64,000 nt of DNA, from the NCBI RefSeq assembly GCF_016917755.1, contig NZ_CP070326.1, positions 2,852,001-2,916,000 on the forward strand. Direction: 5' to 3'. The position numbers were made by a program, and so were the translations under genes. The first letter of the stretch is position 1. Every line of letters starts with the position of its first letter. The DNA is from Streptomyces noursei (lineage in GTDB: Bacteria; Actinomycetota; Actinomycetes; Streptomycetales; Streptomycetaceae). The notes under the pieces are model-generated. The model was given only the letters and a program-made list of their open reading frames with translations, ran no database searches and was not told the origin of the DNA. Positions 1 to 8,458 of this stretch are shown here, in pieces.

Positions 1-39
1 CCGCCCGGACCCCCGGGCCCAGTACCCCGGAGCCCTGCC

Positions 40-741
40 ATGCCCCTGACCTCGCCCCGCCGGTCCGCGCTGGCCGACCAGGTGATCGCGCAGCTGCGCG
101 CCCAGATCACGTCCGGCGACTGGCCGGTGGGGTCCCGCATCCCGACCGAGCCGGAGCTCGTCGAGCAGCTCGGGGTGGCCCGCAACACCGTCCGCGAGGC
201 CGTCCGGGCGCTGGCCCACAACGGCCTGCTGGACATCCGGCAGGGCTCGGGCACCTACGTCGTGGCCACCAGTGAGCTGGCCGGGGTGATGAACCGCCGG
301 TTCGCCGACGCCGACCCCGGGCACGTCGCCGAACTGCGCTCCGCCCTGGAGGCCGAGGCCGCCCGGCTCGCCGCGTACCGCCGCACGGAACAGGATCTGC
401 GCCAGCTCGACGCCCTGCTGGAGCGGCGCGAGCGGGCCTGGGAGTCGGGCGCCGCCGAGGCGTTCGTGGAGGCCGACGCGACCTTGCACATGGCGGTGGT
501 GGCGGCCTCCCACAACGACGTGCTGGCCGCGATCTACGCCGATCTGGGCGGCGTGCTGCGCGACTTCCTGCGGGCCGACGTCGGCGCCGTGCTGCGGCCC
601 GAGGCGCACATGGACCACTCCCGGCTGGTGGAGGCGATCCGCGCCGGGGACGGGGAGCGGGCCGCCGCCGAGGCGAGCGCGCACCCCTTCGGCTGCCGAC
701 CGGGCCCGGGGGCCCTAGGGGGAGTCGAACAGACTCCGTAG
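40..741 (+). CDS. FadR-type GntR transcriptional regulator
   Basis: DNA-binding regulator of the GntR superfamily, FadR subgroup. Residues about 8-75 form the winged helix (PTEPELVEQLGVARNTVREA, then a GSGTYV wing). Residues about 95-212 are an all-helical FCD effector domain with likely metal or ligand residues in ADATLHMAVVAASHND and HMDHSRLVEA. The ATG at 40 has GGAG about 10 bases upstream. The FCD domain stops just after AEASAH and then reads a Pro/Gly-rich tail (PFGCRPGPGALGG) instead of the usual final helix. The C-terminus may therefore be altered by a frameshift or by the repeat block that follows. The effector is unknown, and no catabolic partner is visible inside the window. Confidence 0.85.
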   Translation: MPLTSPRRSALADQVIAQLRAQITSGDWPVGSRIPTEPELVEQLGVARNTVREAVRALAHNGLLDIRQGSGTYVVATSELAGVMNRRFADADPGHVAELRSALEAEAARLAAYRRTEQDLRQLDALLERRERAWESGAAEAFVEADATLHMAVVAASHNDVLAAIYADLGGVLRDFLRADVGAVLRPEAHMDHSRLVEAIRAGDGERAAAEASAHPFGCRPGPGALGGVEQTP

Positions 742-820
742 GGGACGTCGGCGCCCCCTCGGGGCCACAACGGGGCGGGGGCCGGGGGCTGTTCCCGGGC
801 TGGGGTTCCCAGCGGGGCAA

Positions 821-1081
821 CGGATGCACCGCCGGCGCACGCGCGGCGCGGGCGACCGGGCAGCGCACGCACACGCGGCGGAGGCGCCCCGACGGCGCAC
901 GCACAGCGGTGACGACGCGGCGCGCGCACGCGCGCACGGTGGGGCCGGCCCTGCGGCGCGCGCACGCACAGTGGGAACGCCCCGGCAGCGCACGCACGCG
1001 CGGTCGGGCCGACCCGCGGCGCACGGGCGCACGGTGGGGACGCCGCGCCAGCGCACGCACGCGGTGGGGTCCCCACGCGCC
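821..1081. repeat. Degenerate ~30-bp tandem repeat block
   Basis: About eight or nine imperfect copies of a roughly 30-base unit, each built from GGTGGGGACGCC-like and GCGCACGCACGCG-like halves, fill most of the 443-base gap between the GntR gene and fabI. Long open frames cross it on both strands only because stop codons are rare at this base composition. The translations are Arg/Ala/Pro-rich low complexity and I do not call a gene. Nothing else is visible in the gap except the fabI terminator. Confidence 0.7.
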
Positions 1082-1131
1082 GACGTGGAGCGGGGGCGGC
1101 CTGGCGCCCGGTCGTCTCCGCTCCGGAATGC

Positions 1132-1169
1132 GACACCGCCCGCCCCGGTGGACCGGGACGGGCGGTGTC
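1132..1169 (-). terminator. Terminator hairpin after fabI
   Basis: The perfect 11-bp arms GACACCGCCCG and CGGGCGGTGTC continue after one mismatch into a 6-bp CCCGGT/ACCGGG inner stem with a GG loop. It lies 15 bases past the fabI stop and ends the fabG-fabI operon. There is no U-tract, which is usual for Streptomyces. Confidence 0.8.
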
Positions 1170-1184
1170 GGCGGGTGGTGGGCG

Positions 1185-1955
1185 TCAGGCGCCCATCATG
1201 TGCACGCCGCCGTCGACGTGCACGATCTCGCCCGTCGTGCGGGGGAAGAAGTCGGACAGCAGGCCGACGACACCGCGGCCGGCCGGCTCCGGGTCGGCCA
1301 GGTCCCAGCCGATCGGGGCGCGGTGGTTCCACACGTCCGCCAGCTCCTCGAAGCCGGGGATGGACTTGGCGGCCATCGACTTGATCGGGCCGGCCGAGAC
1401 CAGGTTGCAGCGGATGCCCTTCGGGCCCAGGTCGCGCGCCAGGTAGCGGTTGGTGCTCTCCAGCGCCGCCTTGGCCACGCCCATCCAGTCGTACTTGGGC
1501 CAGGCGATCTGCGCGTCGAAGGTCAGGCCGACGATCGAGGCACCGTTGCTCAAGAGCGGCAGGCAGGCCATCGTCAGCGACTTGTAGGAGTACGCCGAAA
1601 CCTGCACGGCCGTCGAGACGTCGTCCCAGTCGGCCTCCAGGAAGTTGAAGGCGCCCTGCGGGCCGAAGGCGATGGAGTGCACGATGCCGTCGAGGCGGGC
1701 GTCCTCGCCCAGGTGCTCGCGGATCTTGCCGGCCAGCCCGTCCAGGTGCTCCTGGTTGGTCACGTCCAGCTCGATGACCGGGGCGGGCTTGGGCAGCCGC
1801 TTGGCGATCCGCTCGACCAGGGAGAGCCGGCCGAAGCCGGTGAGGATGACGTCGGCGCCCTCGTTCTGGGCGACCTTGGCCGCCTGGAACGCGATCGACG
1901 ACTCGGTCAGCACACCGGTGACCAGGATGCGCTTGCCTGCGAGGATTCCACTCAT
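1185..1955 (-). CDS. fabI: Enoyl-[acyl-carrier-protein] reductase (NADH)
   Basis: Catalyses the last reduction of each fatty-acid elongation cycle in type II fatty acid synthesis, in the cytoplasm. The 256 residues match the InhA/FabI length. The cofactor-binding start is KRILVTGVLTESSIAF, the variant glycine motif of this family. The FabI active-site pattern Y-x6-K is Y155 and K162 in KYDWMGVAK, and F146 in GLTFDAQ matches the InhA substrate-gating Phe. The C-terminus is IVHVDGGVHMMGA. The ATG at 1955 lies 5 bases after the fabG stop, so the two are co-transcribed and probably co-translated. It is closer to the InhA side of the family than to E. coli FabI. Confidence 0.96.
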   Translation of the reverse strand: MSGILAGKRILVTGVLTESSIAFQAAKVAQNEGADVILTGFGRLSLVERIAKRLPKPAPVIELDVTNQEHLDGLAGKIREHLGEDARLDGIVHSIAFGPQGAFNFLEADWDDVSTAVQVSAYSYKSLTMACLPLLSNGASIVGLTFDAQIAWPKYDWMGVAKAALESTNRYLARDLGPKGIRCNLVSAGPIKSMAAKSIPGFEELADVWNHRAPIGWDLADPEPAGRGVVGLLSDFFPRTTGEIVHVDGGVHMMGA

Positions 1956-1960
1956 ACTGA

Positions 1961-2665
1961 TCAGTGCCCCATGCCCAATCCGCCGTCGACAGGAATGACG
2001 GCTCCGGTGATGTACGCGGCCTCCTCGGAGGCCAGGAAGCGGACCGAGGCGGCGACCTCCTCGGGCTGGGCGTAACGCGCCAGCGGCACCTGCTTCACGA
2101 TGCTCTCCCGCTGCTCGTCGCTGAGCACCCGGGTCATGTCGGTGTCGACGAAGCCGGGGGCGACGACGTTGACGGTGATGTTGCGGCTGCCCAGCTCACG
2201 GGCGAGCGAGCGGGAGAAGCCGACCAGCGCGGCCTTGGAGGCGGCGTAGTTCGCCTGCCCCGCCGCGCCCATCAGGCCGACCACCGACGAGATCAGGACG
2301 ATCCGGCCCTTGCGGGCGCGCAGCATCGCCCGGTTGGCGCGCTTGACCACACGGAACGTACCGGTCAGGTTGGTGTCGAGGACGGCGCTGAAGTCCTCCT
2401 CGGACATCCGCATCAGAAGCTGGTCGCGGGTGATGCCGGCGTTGGCCACCAGCACCTCGACCGGACCGTGCTTCTCCTCGATCTCCTTGTACGCCTGCTC
2501 AACCTGCTCGGTGTCCGTGATGTCGCACTTCACGGCCAAAAATCCCGCCGGGGGCTCGCCCGAGCGGTAGGTGATGGCGACCTTGTCGCCTGCCTCGGCG
2601 AAGGCGCGGGCAATGGCGAGGCCAATGCCGCGGTTGCCTCCGGTGACCAGAACCGAGCGGCTCAA
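1961..2665 (-). CDS. fabG: 3-oxoacyl-[acyl-carrier-protein] reductase
   Basis: NADPH-dependent SDR that reduces 3-ketoacyl-ACP, the step two before FabI. I use the TTG at 2665 as start: it gives the 234-residue form opening SRSVLVTGGNRGIG and has GAAAGGG 9 bases upstream, whereas the frame is open further with no family-like sequence. The nucleotide motif is TGGNRGIG, NAG is at about residue 75, and the catalytic set is S126/S127, Y140 and K144 in ANYAASKAAL. The C-terminus ITGAVIPVDGGLGMGH is typical. It is the first gene of the fabG-fabI operon and is divergent from tldD. Acyl-chain preference cannot be read from sequence. Confidence 0.95.
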   Translation of the reverse strand: MSRSVLVTGGNRGIGLAIARAFAEAGDKVAITYRSGEPPAGFLAVKCDITDTEQVEQAYKEIEEKHGPVEVLVANAGITRDQLLMRMSEEDFSAVLDTNLTGTFRVVKRANRAMLRARKGRIVLISSVVGLMGAAGQANYAASKAALVGFSRSLARELGSRNITVNVVAPGFVDTDMTRVLSDEQRESIVKQVPLARYAQPEEVAASVRFLASEEAAYITGAVIPVDGGLGMGH

Positions 2666-2827
2666 GAGATCACCCTTTCCGTATCCTGTCCGTCTTGCGT
2701 TCGGTACGAAACTATCGGTCGGGGCGCCCTTCCGGGGAATCGAGGCCACACAGCGGCACGCCCCGGTTCACTGTCGGGTCCCCACAGAAGCACGGCATGA
2801 TGCACCCGCCGACTACGGGAGGATGCC

Positions 2828-4405
2828 GTGCCAGCCGCACCCCATGACCTTGACCAGACCTTCCTCGCGCTGCCGCTGCGCGCACTGGCCGACGCCGCAC
2901 TGGCGCGGGCCCGCGCGCTGGGCGCGGAACACGCCGACTTCCGCCTGGAACGGGTGCGCAGCGCGATGTGGCGCCTGCGGGACGCCCGCACGTCGGCCAC
3001 CTCCGACACCACCGACCTGGGCTACGCGGTGCGCGTGGTGCACAACGGCGCCTGGGGCTTCGCCGCCGGCGTCGACCTGACGATGGACGCCGCCGCGCGG
3101 GTGGCCGGCCAGGCGGTGGCGATGGCGAAGCTGTCCGCCAAGGTGGCCGAGGCGGCGGGCACCGGTACGGCGGCGCCGAGGGCGTCCGACGAAGGGCCGC
3201 GGTGGGTGACGGGCGGGAAGGTGGAGCTGGCCGACGAGCCCGTCCACCCGGACCGCACCTGGGTCTCCTCGTACGAGATCGACCCCTTCGGCGTCCCGGA
3301 TGCCGAGAAGACCGGGCTGTTGGCGGAGTGGAGCGCCCGGCTGCTGGCGGCACCGGGCGTGGCGCACGTCGACGCGCAGCTGCTGGCCGCGCAGGAGAAC
3401 AAGTTCTACGCGGACACCGCCGGCACCAGCACCACCCAGCAGCGGATCCGGCTGCACCCGGAGTTGACCGCGGTCGCGGTGGACCCGGCCACCGGGGACT
3501 TCGAGTCGATGCGCACCCTCGCGCCGCCGGTCGGCCGCGGCTGGGAGTACCTGACCGGCGGCTACGACTGGGTGGGCGAGCTGGACCGGATGCCCGAGCA
3601 CCTCGCCGAGAAGCTGCGCGCCCCGAGCGTCGAGCCCGGCAGCTACGACCTGGTGATCGACCCGTCCAACCTCTGGCTGACGATCCACGAGTCGATCGGC
3701 CACGCCACCGAGCTGGACCGGGCGCTGGGCTACGAGGCGGCGTACGCCGGTACCTCGTTCGCCACCTTCGACCAGCTCGGTTCGCTGGTCTACGGCTCGC
3801 CGATCATGCAGGTCACCGGCGACCGGACCGCCGAGCACGGGCTCGCCACGATCGGCTACGACGACGAGGGCGTGGCCGCCCAGTCCTGGGACCTGATCAA
3901 GGACGGCATCCTCACCGGCTACCAACTCGACCGCAGAATGGCGAAGTTGACGGGCTTCCCGCGCTCCAACGGCTGCGCGTACGCGGACTCCCCCAGCCAT
4001 GTGCCGGTCCAGCGGATGGCCAATGTCTCGCTCCGTCCGGCGCCGGACGGGCCGTCCACCGAGGAGCTGATCGCCGGGGTGGAGCGCGGGATCTACCTCG
4101 TCGGCGACCGCTCGTGGTCCATCGACATGCAGCGCTACAACTTTCAATTCACCCAGCAGCGGGCGTACCTCGTCCGGAACGGGCGGCTGGCCGGGCAGCT
4201 GCGGGACGTCGCCTACCAGGCCACCACCACCGACTTCTGGGGGTCGATGGTCGCGCTCGGCGGCCCGCAGACCTACGTCCTGGGCGGCGCCTTCAACTGC
4301 GGCAAGGCCCAGCCGGGCCAGATCGCGGCGGTCTCCCACGGCTGTCCCTCGGCGGTCTTCGAGGGCGTGAACGTGCTCAACACGACACAGGAGGCAGGAC
4401 GATGA
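2828..4405 (+). CDS. tldD: TldD family metalloprotease subunit
   Basis: Catalytic half of the TldD/TldE heterodimer, a zinc metalloprotease that degrades unfolded peptides and in some bacteria matures modified peptides. The TldD metal motif is HESIGHATELD near residue 297 (HExxxH), and a downstream Cys-containing GGAFNCGKAQPGQ motif is also TldD-like. The length of 525 aa is somewhat longer than E. coli TldD, mainly at the N-terminus. The GTG start at 2828 has a strong GGGAGGA at 2818-2824. The stop overlaps the tldE ATG by 4 bases, so the two subunits are coupled. No ribosomal peptide precursor was seen nearby, so a housekeeping role is likelier than peptide maturation. Confidence 0.93.
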   Translation: MPAAPHDLDQTFLALPLRALADAALARARALGAEHADFRLERVRSAMWRLRDARTSATSDTTDLGYAVRVVHNGAWGFAAGVDLTMDAAARVAGQAVAMAKLSAKVAEAAGTGTAAPRASDEGPRWVTGGKVELADEPVHPDRTWVSSYEIDPFGVPDAEKTGLLAEWSARLLAAPGVAHVDAQLLAAQENKFYADTAGTSTTQQRIRLHPELTAVAVDPATGDFESMRTLAPPVGRGWEYLTGGYDWVGELDRMPEHLAEKLRAPSVEPGSYDLVIDPSNLWLTIHESIGHATELDRALGYEAAYAGTSFATFDQLGSLVYGSPIMQVTGDRTAEHGLATIGYDDEGVAAQSWDLIKDGILTGYQLDRRMAKLTGFPRSNGCAYADSPSHVPVQRMANVSLRPAPDGPSTEELIAGVERGIYLVGDRSWSIDMQRYNFQFTQQRAYLVRNGRLAGQLRDVAYQATTTDFWGSMVALGGPQTYVLGGAFNCGKAQPGQIAAVSHGCPSAVFEGVNVLNTTQEAGR

Positions 4406-5829
4406 GTCCGCGCGGTACGCGCAGCAACCGGCCGTACGAGATCGTCGAGCGGGCGCTGGAGCTGTCCCGCGCCGACGGCTGTGCGGTCATCGCCGAGGAG
4501 CGCTCCAGCGCCAATCTGCGCTGGGCGGGCAATGCCCTCACCACCAACGGCACCACCCGCGGCCGGACGGTCACCGTGGTGGCGACCGTGGACGGCGCCC
4601 AGGGCACCGCGTCGGGGGTGGTCTCGCGGTCGGCGGTGACCGCGCAGAACCTGGAGCCGCTGGTGCGGGCCGCGGAGGCGGCCGCCCGGGACGCCGGTCC
4701 GGCCGAGGACGCCCGGCCGCTGGTCACCGGCGGCCGGCCGGCGGCCGACTTCACCGACGCCCCGGCCGAGACCTCCTCGGAGGTCTTCGCCGCGTTCGCC
4801 CCGGCCCTCGGGGAGTCCTTCCGGCAGGCCGCCGGCGGCGGCCGCGAGCTGTACGGCTTCGCCCAGCACACCGTCGTCTCGTCGTACCTGGGCACCTCCA
4901 CCGGGCTGCGGCTGCGGCACGACCAGCCGTCCGGGACGCTGGAGCTGAACGCCAAGTCGCCGGACCGCACCCGGTCGGCCTGGGCCGGCCGGGCCACCCG
5001 GGACTTCGCCGACACCGACCCGCGGGAGCTGGACGCCGAGCTGGCCCGGCGGCTGGGCTGGGCCGCGCGTCGGATCGAGCTGCCCGCCGGCCGCTACGAC
5101 ACGCTGCTGCCGCCCAGCACCGTCGCCGACCTGCTGATCTACCAGCAGTGGTCGGCCACCGCCCGGGACGCCGCCGAGGGCCGCACGGTCTTCTCCAAGG
5201 CCGGTGGCGGGGAGGGCGCCGGCCGGACCCGGATCGGCGATCGGCTCTCCGGGCTGCCGCTGACGCTGCGCAGCGATCCGGCGGCCCCCGGGCTGGAGTG
5301 CGCGCCATTCGTCCTGGCGCACTCCTCCGGCGCGGACGCCTCGGTCTTCGACAACGGGCTGCCGCTGACCGCCACCGAATGGGTGCGCGAGGGGGTCCTG
5401 GACCGGCTGGTGGCCACCCGGCACGGTGCCGCGCTGACGGGGCTTCCGGTGGCCCCGGCCATCGACAACCTGCTGTTGGAGGGCGGCGGTTCGGAGACCC
5501 TCGACGAGATGGTGGCCGCGGCGGGCCACGACGGCCCGACGCTGCTGCTGACCTGCATGTGGTACATCCGCGAGGTCGATCCGGCGACGCTGCTGCTGAC
5601 CGGGCTCACCCGGGACGGCGTCTACCTGGTCGAGAACGGCGAGGTCGTCGGTGAGGTCAACAACTTCCGGTTCAACGAGTCGCCGGTGGACCTGCTGGGC
5701 CGGGCGGTGGCGGCGGGCCGCACCGAGCGGACGCTGTCGCGGGAGTGGGGCGACTACTTCCCGCGGACCGCGATGCCGCCGCTGCGGGTGCCGGACTTCA
5801 ACATGAGCTCGGTCAGCCGGGGCGTGTGA
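4402..5829 (+). CDS. tldE: TldE/PmbA family metallopeptidase partner
   Basis: Non-catalytic partner of TldD, also called PmbA. The 475-residue protein carries the PmbA/TldA fold and lacks an HExxxH motif, as expected. The ATG at 4402 overlaps the tldD stop (ATGA) and has GGAGGCAGG just upstream. The frame is open far upstream inside tldD, but that part is a shadow with no family resemblance. The C-terminus (LRVPDFNMSSVSRGV) is TldE-like. The only neighbour it clearly works with is tldD. Confidence 0.92.
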   Translation: MSPRGTRSNRPYEIVERALELSRADGCAVIAEERSSANLRWAGNALTTNGTTRGRTVTVVATVDGAQGTASGVVSRSAVTAQNLEPLVRAAEAAARDAGPAEDARPLVTGGRPAADFTDAPAETSSEVFAAFAPALGESFRQAAGGGRELYGFAQHTVVSSYLGTSTGLRLRHDQPSGTLELNAKSPDRTRSAWAGRATRDFADTDPRELDAELARRLGWAARRIELPAGRYDTLLPPSTVADLLIYQQWSATARDAAEGRTVFSKAGGGEGAGRTRIGDRLSGLPLTLRSDPAAPGLECAPFVLAHSSGADASVFDNGLPLTATEWVREGVLDRLVATRHGAALTGLPVAPAIDNLLLEGGGSETLDEMVAAAGHDGPTLLLTCMWYIREVDPATLLLTGLTRDGVYLVENGEVVGEVNNFRFNESPVDLLGRAVAAGRTERTLSREWGDYFPRTAMPPLRVPDFNMSSVSRGV

Positions 5830-5832
5830 GGG

Positions 5833-5862
5833 GCCGCCGCCACCCGGCCCCCGGGCGGCGGC
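5833..5862 (+). terminator. Hairpin after tldE
   Basis: Arms GCCGCCGCC and GGCGGCGGC (9 bp) start 3 bases after the tldE stop. The surrounding sequence is extremely G+C rich and could form alternative folds. Confidence 0.6.
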
Positions 5863-6006
5863 GCGGCCGGGCCGGGGCCGGGGCGGTGCGGGGCGCCGCC
5901 CCGACCTGCGTCCGGGCGGGCGGATATCGCGGTGAGCGGCGCATCCCGGCCTAATAGACTGTCGCCCTGTCCTCCCCTCGGGGAACCACGATCGATCAGG
6001 GACGCC

Positions 6007-7410
6007 ATGACACGCCTCGGCGAATCCGTCGCCCGCGCCAGCACGCTGCTCTCCGCCGACCTCTCCTCGGACGCCACCGTCCGGGAGTTGCTCCAGGAGA
6101 CCGGTGAGCGGCGCTATCTCGACCTGACGGACCTGTCGTCCAAGGAGCAGGCCGAACTGATCGCGTCCCGGACGGTCGAGGTGCTGCCGGGCGTGGAGAA
6201 GCTGGCCGAGCGGATCGAGGAGCGCCGGGCGGCCGGCAAGGGTCTGCACGTCAAGCTGGGCATCGACCCGACGGCGACCGACGTGCACCTGGGGCACGCG
6301 GTGCCGCTGATCATCCTGAGCCGGTTCCAGCGCCTCGGCCACGACGTCACCCTCATCATCGGCGACTTCACCGCCAAGATCGGCGACCCGTCGGGCCGTA
6401 CGGCCGAGCGCCCGCCGCTGACCGACGACGACATCGCGCACAACCTCGCCACCTACCGCGAGCAGGTGCGCCCGTTCTTCGACTTCGAGAAGGTCAGCTT
6501 CCGGCAGAACAGCGAGTGGCTGGCGCCGTACACCTTCCCGGAGCTGCTGGGGCTGCTCGCCCAGGTGCCGGCCTCGCAGCTGCTGCAGCGTGAGGACTTC
6601 CGCAACCGGCTGGCGGCCGGCTCGGGCCTGACCATGACCGAGCTGCTGTACCCGATCGCGCAGGGCCTGGACTCGGTGGCGCTGGAGTGCGACGTGGAGC
6701 TGGGCGGCTCCGACCAGCTGCTCAACCTCCAGATGGGCCGCAAGCTGATGGAGCTGCGCGGGCAGCGGCCGCAGCTGGTGGTGACCATGCCGCTGATCGA
6801 GGGCACGGACGGCACCGGCGCCAAGATGTCGAAGTCCAAGGGCAATTACGTCGGGCTGAGCTCGCCCGCCGACGATGTCTTCGGCAAGATCATGTCGGTG
6901 CCGGACCGGCTGATGGAGCCGTACCTCAAGGCATGGACGGAGTGGACGGACGAGGAGATCGCCCTGGCCCTGGGTCGGGTCGGTGACCGCTCGCTGCACC
7001 CGATGGACCTCAAGAAGGTCCTCGCGGGCGAGGTCGTGGCTGCGCTCTACGGGCTGGACGCGGCGATGGCGGCCCGGGCCGGTTTCGTGGCGCAGTTCTC
7101 CAAGAAGTCGTTCGGGGACGTGGAGTCCCTGCCGATGGTGGACGCCGGCGAGCACGGCGCCCTGACGGTCGCGGCGGTGCTGACGACGGTGCTGGAGTTC
7201 ACCCCGAGCGTCTCGGCGGCGCGGCGGTTGGCGAAGCAGAACGCGCTGCGGCTGGTGGTCGAGGGCGGGTCCGGTCAGTCGACGGTGGTGCTGGCCGAGG
7301 CCGACGCGGTGCGGCCGCTCTCCGAGGTCCTCGCGGAGAAGCTGTCCGGCGCCGAGGGCGTGGCCTACCTGAAGGCCGGGCGCAAGCTCGCCCAGGTCGA
7401 GGGCCGCTAG
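6007..7410 (+). CDS. tyrS: Tyrosyl-tRNA synthetase
   Basis: Class I aminoacyl-tRNA synthetase charging tRNA-Tyr. I use the ATG at 6007 (467 aa). A GTG at 5932 is in frame but only adds non-conserved residues and lies upstream of a -10-like TAGACT at 5955-5960. Visible motifs are DPTATDVHLGHAVPL (HIGH equivalent), GDFTAKIGDPSGR, the tyrosine-site region GGSDQLLNLQMGRKL, and KMSKSKGNYV. The last about 70 residues are an S4 RNA-binding domain. The sequence looks like the TyrZ-type branch rather than E. coli TyrS; whether this is the only TyrRS in the genome cannot be told here. It sits alone between two hairpins. Confidence 0.95.
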   Translation: MTRLGESVARASTLLSADLSSDATVRELLQETGERRYLDLTDLSSKEQAELIASRTVEVLPGVEKLAERIEERRAAGKGLHVKLGIDPTATDVHLGHAVPLIILSRFQRLGHDVTLIIGDFTAKIGDPSGRTAERPPLTDDDIAHNLATYREQVRPFFDFEKVSFRQNSEWLAPYTFPELLGLLAQVPASQLLQREDFRNRLAAGSGLTMTELLYPIAQGLDSVALECDVELGGSDQLLNLQMGRKLMELRGQRPQLVVTMPLIEGTDGTGAKMSKSKGNYVGLSSPADDVFGKIMSVPDRLMEPYLKAWTEWTDEEIALALGRVGDRSLHPMDLKKVLAGEVVAALYGLDAAMAARAGFVAQFSKKSFGDVESLPMVDAGEHGALTVAAVLTTVLEFTPSVSAARRLAKQNALRLVVEGGSGQSTVVLAEADAVRPLSEVLAEKLSGAEGVAYLKAGRKLAQVEGR

Positions 7411-7427
7411 GACCCTGGGAGCAGACG

Positions 7428-7472
7428 GGCGCGCGTCGCCTTTCCGCGTGGGCGGGGAGGTCGACGCGCGCC
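7428..7472 (+). terminator. Terminator hairpin after tyrS
   Basis: The perfect 11-bp stem GGCGCGCGTCG / CGACGCGCGCC has an inner CCTTTCC/GGGGAGG helix with wobble pairs, 17 bases past the tyrS stop. Confidence 0.8.
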
Positions 7473-7605
7473 TACGTCGTTCGGGGTACCGCCGCGTACG
7501 CCGACGGCACGACCCGGCCTCGTCGCGTGGGAAAGAGCGGCGTACCGTGGGATCTGACCGGAATGCGGGGAGAATCCGGCGGGACCGAGCAGGTGGTGGA
7601 ACGTG

Positions 7606-7968
7606 ATGCGGAAGCAGAGCGGCGGCGTCGAAACCTTCCGGATCACGGGGGCCCGTCAGGGGCTGACCGAGGACGTGCGGGGTCGACAGCGGCGCTATGT
7701 GATCTCGATGGCGGTGCGGACCCTGGCCGTGGTGCTCACCGCCGTGCTCTGGAACGTCGAGCGGCCGATTGCCATTGCAACGCTCGTGATCGGCATGGGG
7801 CTCCCGTACATCGCGGTGGTGATCGCCAACGCCGGTCGGGAGAACGTCCCTTCGCTGCCGTCGACGCTGGTCACACCCACGCGTCCGGCGCTGACCGAGG
7901 GCCCCGCGGAATCCGTTGCGGAACGGCCCGCGGAGGGGCGTTCGCAGTCGCGGGACGAACGGGGCTGA
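7606..7968 (+). CDS. DUF3099 small membrane protein
   Basis: A 120-residue protein of the actinobacterial DUF3099 family, opening with the conserved FRITGARQGLTEDVRGRQRR segment. Two hydrophobic helices follow at about residues 33-50 and 55-73, so it is an inner-membrane hairpin. The Pro/Glu/Ser-rich C-terminal 45 residues are probably cytoplasmic and disordered. The ATG at 7606 is preferred over the GTG at 7603 because it gives better spacing from AGGTGGTGGA. Function is unknown; the family is conserved in Streptomyces as a single gene. Confidence 0.85.
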   Translation: MRKQSGGVETFRITGARQGLTEDVRGRQRRYVISMAVRTLAVVLTAVLWNVERPIAIATLVIGMGLPYIAVVIANAGRENVPSLPSTLVTPTRPALTEGPAESVAERPAEGRSQSRDERG

Positions 7969-8100
7969 GTGCCGTCGGGCGCGGCGGGCGCAGCAAAGCT
8001 CAAGAAAAGCTCAGATCAATCATGCGGTTCGGCTGCACCGCGCAGCACTCCCCATGACATACTGCGTACGCGCTCCGCATCCCCCGTCGGAGCGACGGAC

Positions 8101-8138
8101 CGACGCCGGGCGGCTCCCCCCGTGGCTGCCCGGCGTCG
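8101..8138 (+). terminator. Strong intergenic hairpin
   Basis: Perfect 11-bp arms CGACGCCGGGC and GCCCGGCGTCG, extendable by wobble pairs, about 130 bases after the DUF3099 gene and 80 bases before the next start. It is probably a terminator. The 250-base gap holds no other gene I can support. Confidence 0.65.
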
Positions 8139-8218
8139 TCATGTCCGCAGCGGGAGTTGGCGATGTCGCAGGGAAGAGGGCGACGGAGCGCTCACGGGGT
8201 GGGACGTAGGGTTGAGGA

Positions 8219-8458
8219 GTGAACTCCCCGAACGATCCCGAGACTCTCACCATCTGCTCCGCCAAGGGCTGCCGCGCCGCCGCGGTGTGGGTGGTGGCCT
8301 GGAACAACCCCAAGTTGCACACTCCGGACCGGCGCAAGACCTGGCTGGCGTGCGACGAGCACCGGGAGCATCTGTCGCAGTTCCTCGCCGTGCGCGGGTT
8401 CCTCAAGGACGTGGTGGCGTTGGAGGAGTGGGAGCGGCGGTCAGCCGCCGATGGCTGA
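8219..8458 (+). CDS. Small conserved Cys-containing protein
   Basis: A 79-residue acidic-tailed protein. The GTG at 8219 follows GTTGAGGA closely. Cys residues in TICSAKGCRAA and WLACDEHREHL could bind one metal ion (CxxxxC and CxxH spacing). Relatives are sometimes labelled acetone carboxylase, but the length does not support enzyme activity. It converges with moaA and the two 3' ends overlap by 18 bases. Function is unknown. Confidence 0.8.
   Translation: MNSPNDPETLTICSAKGCRAAAVWVVAWNNPKLHTPDRRKTWLACDEHREHLSQFLAVRGFLKDVVALEEWERRSAADG

Noticed and set aside
107..1060. Long Arg/Pro/Ala-rich antisense frame through the GntR gene and the repeat block
   Set aside because: It is an antisense shadow plus repeat translation; composition and lack of motifs argue against a gene.
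2968..4401. N-terminal extension of tldE
   Set aside because: It lies within tldD in another frame and TldE proteins start at the ATG at 4402.
8101..8138. A small RNA or riboswitch before the 79-residue gene
   Set aside because: The hairpin is strong, but no conserved riboswitch motif is present; terminator is the simpler call.
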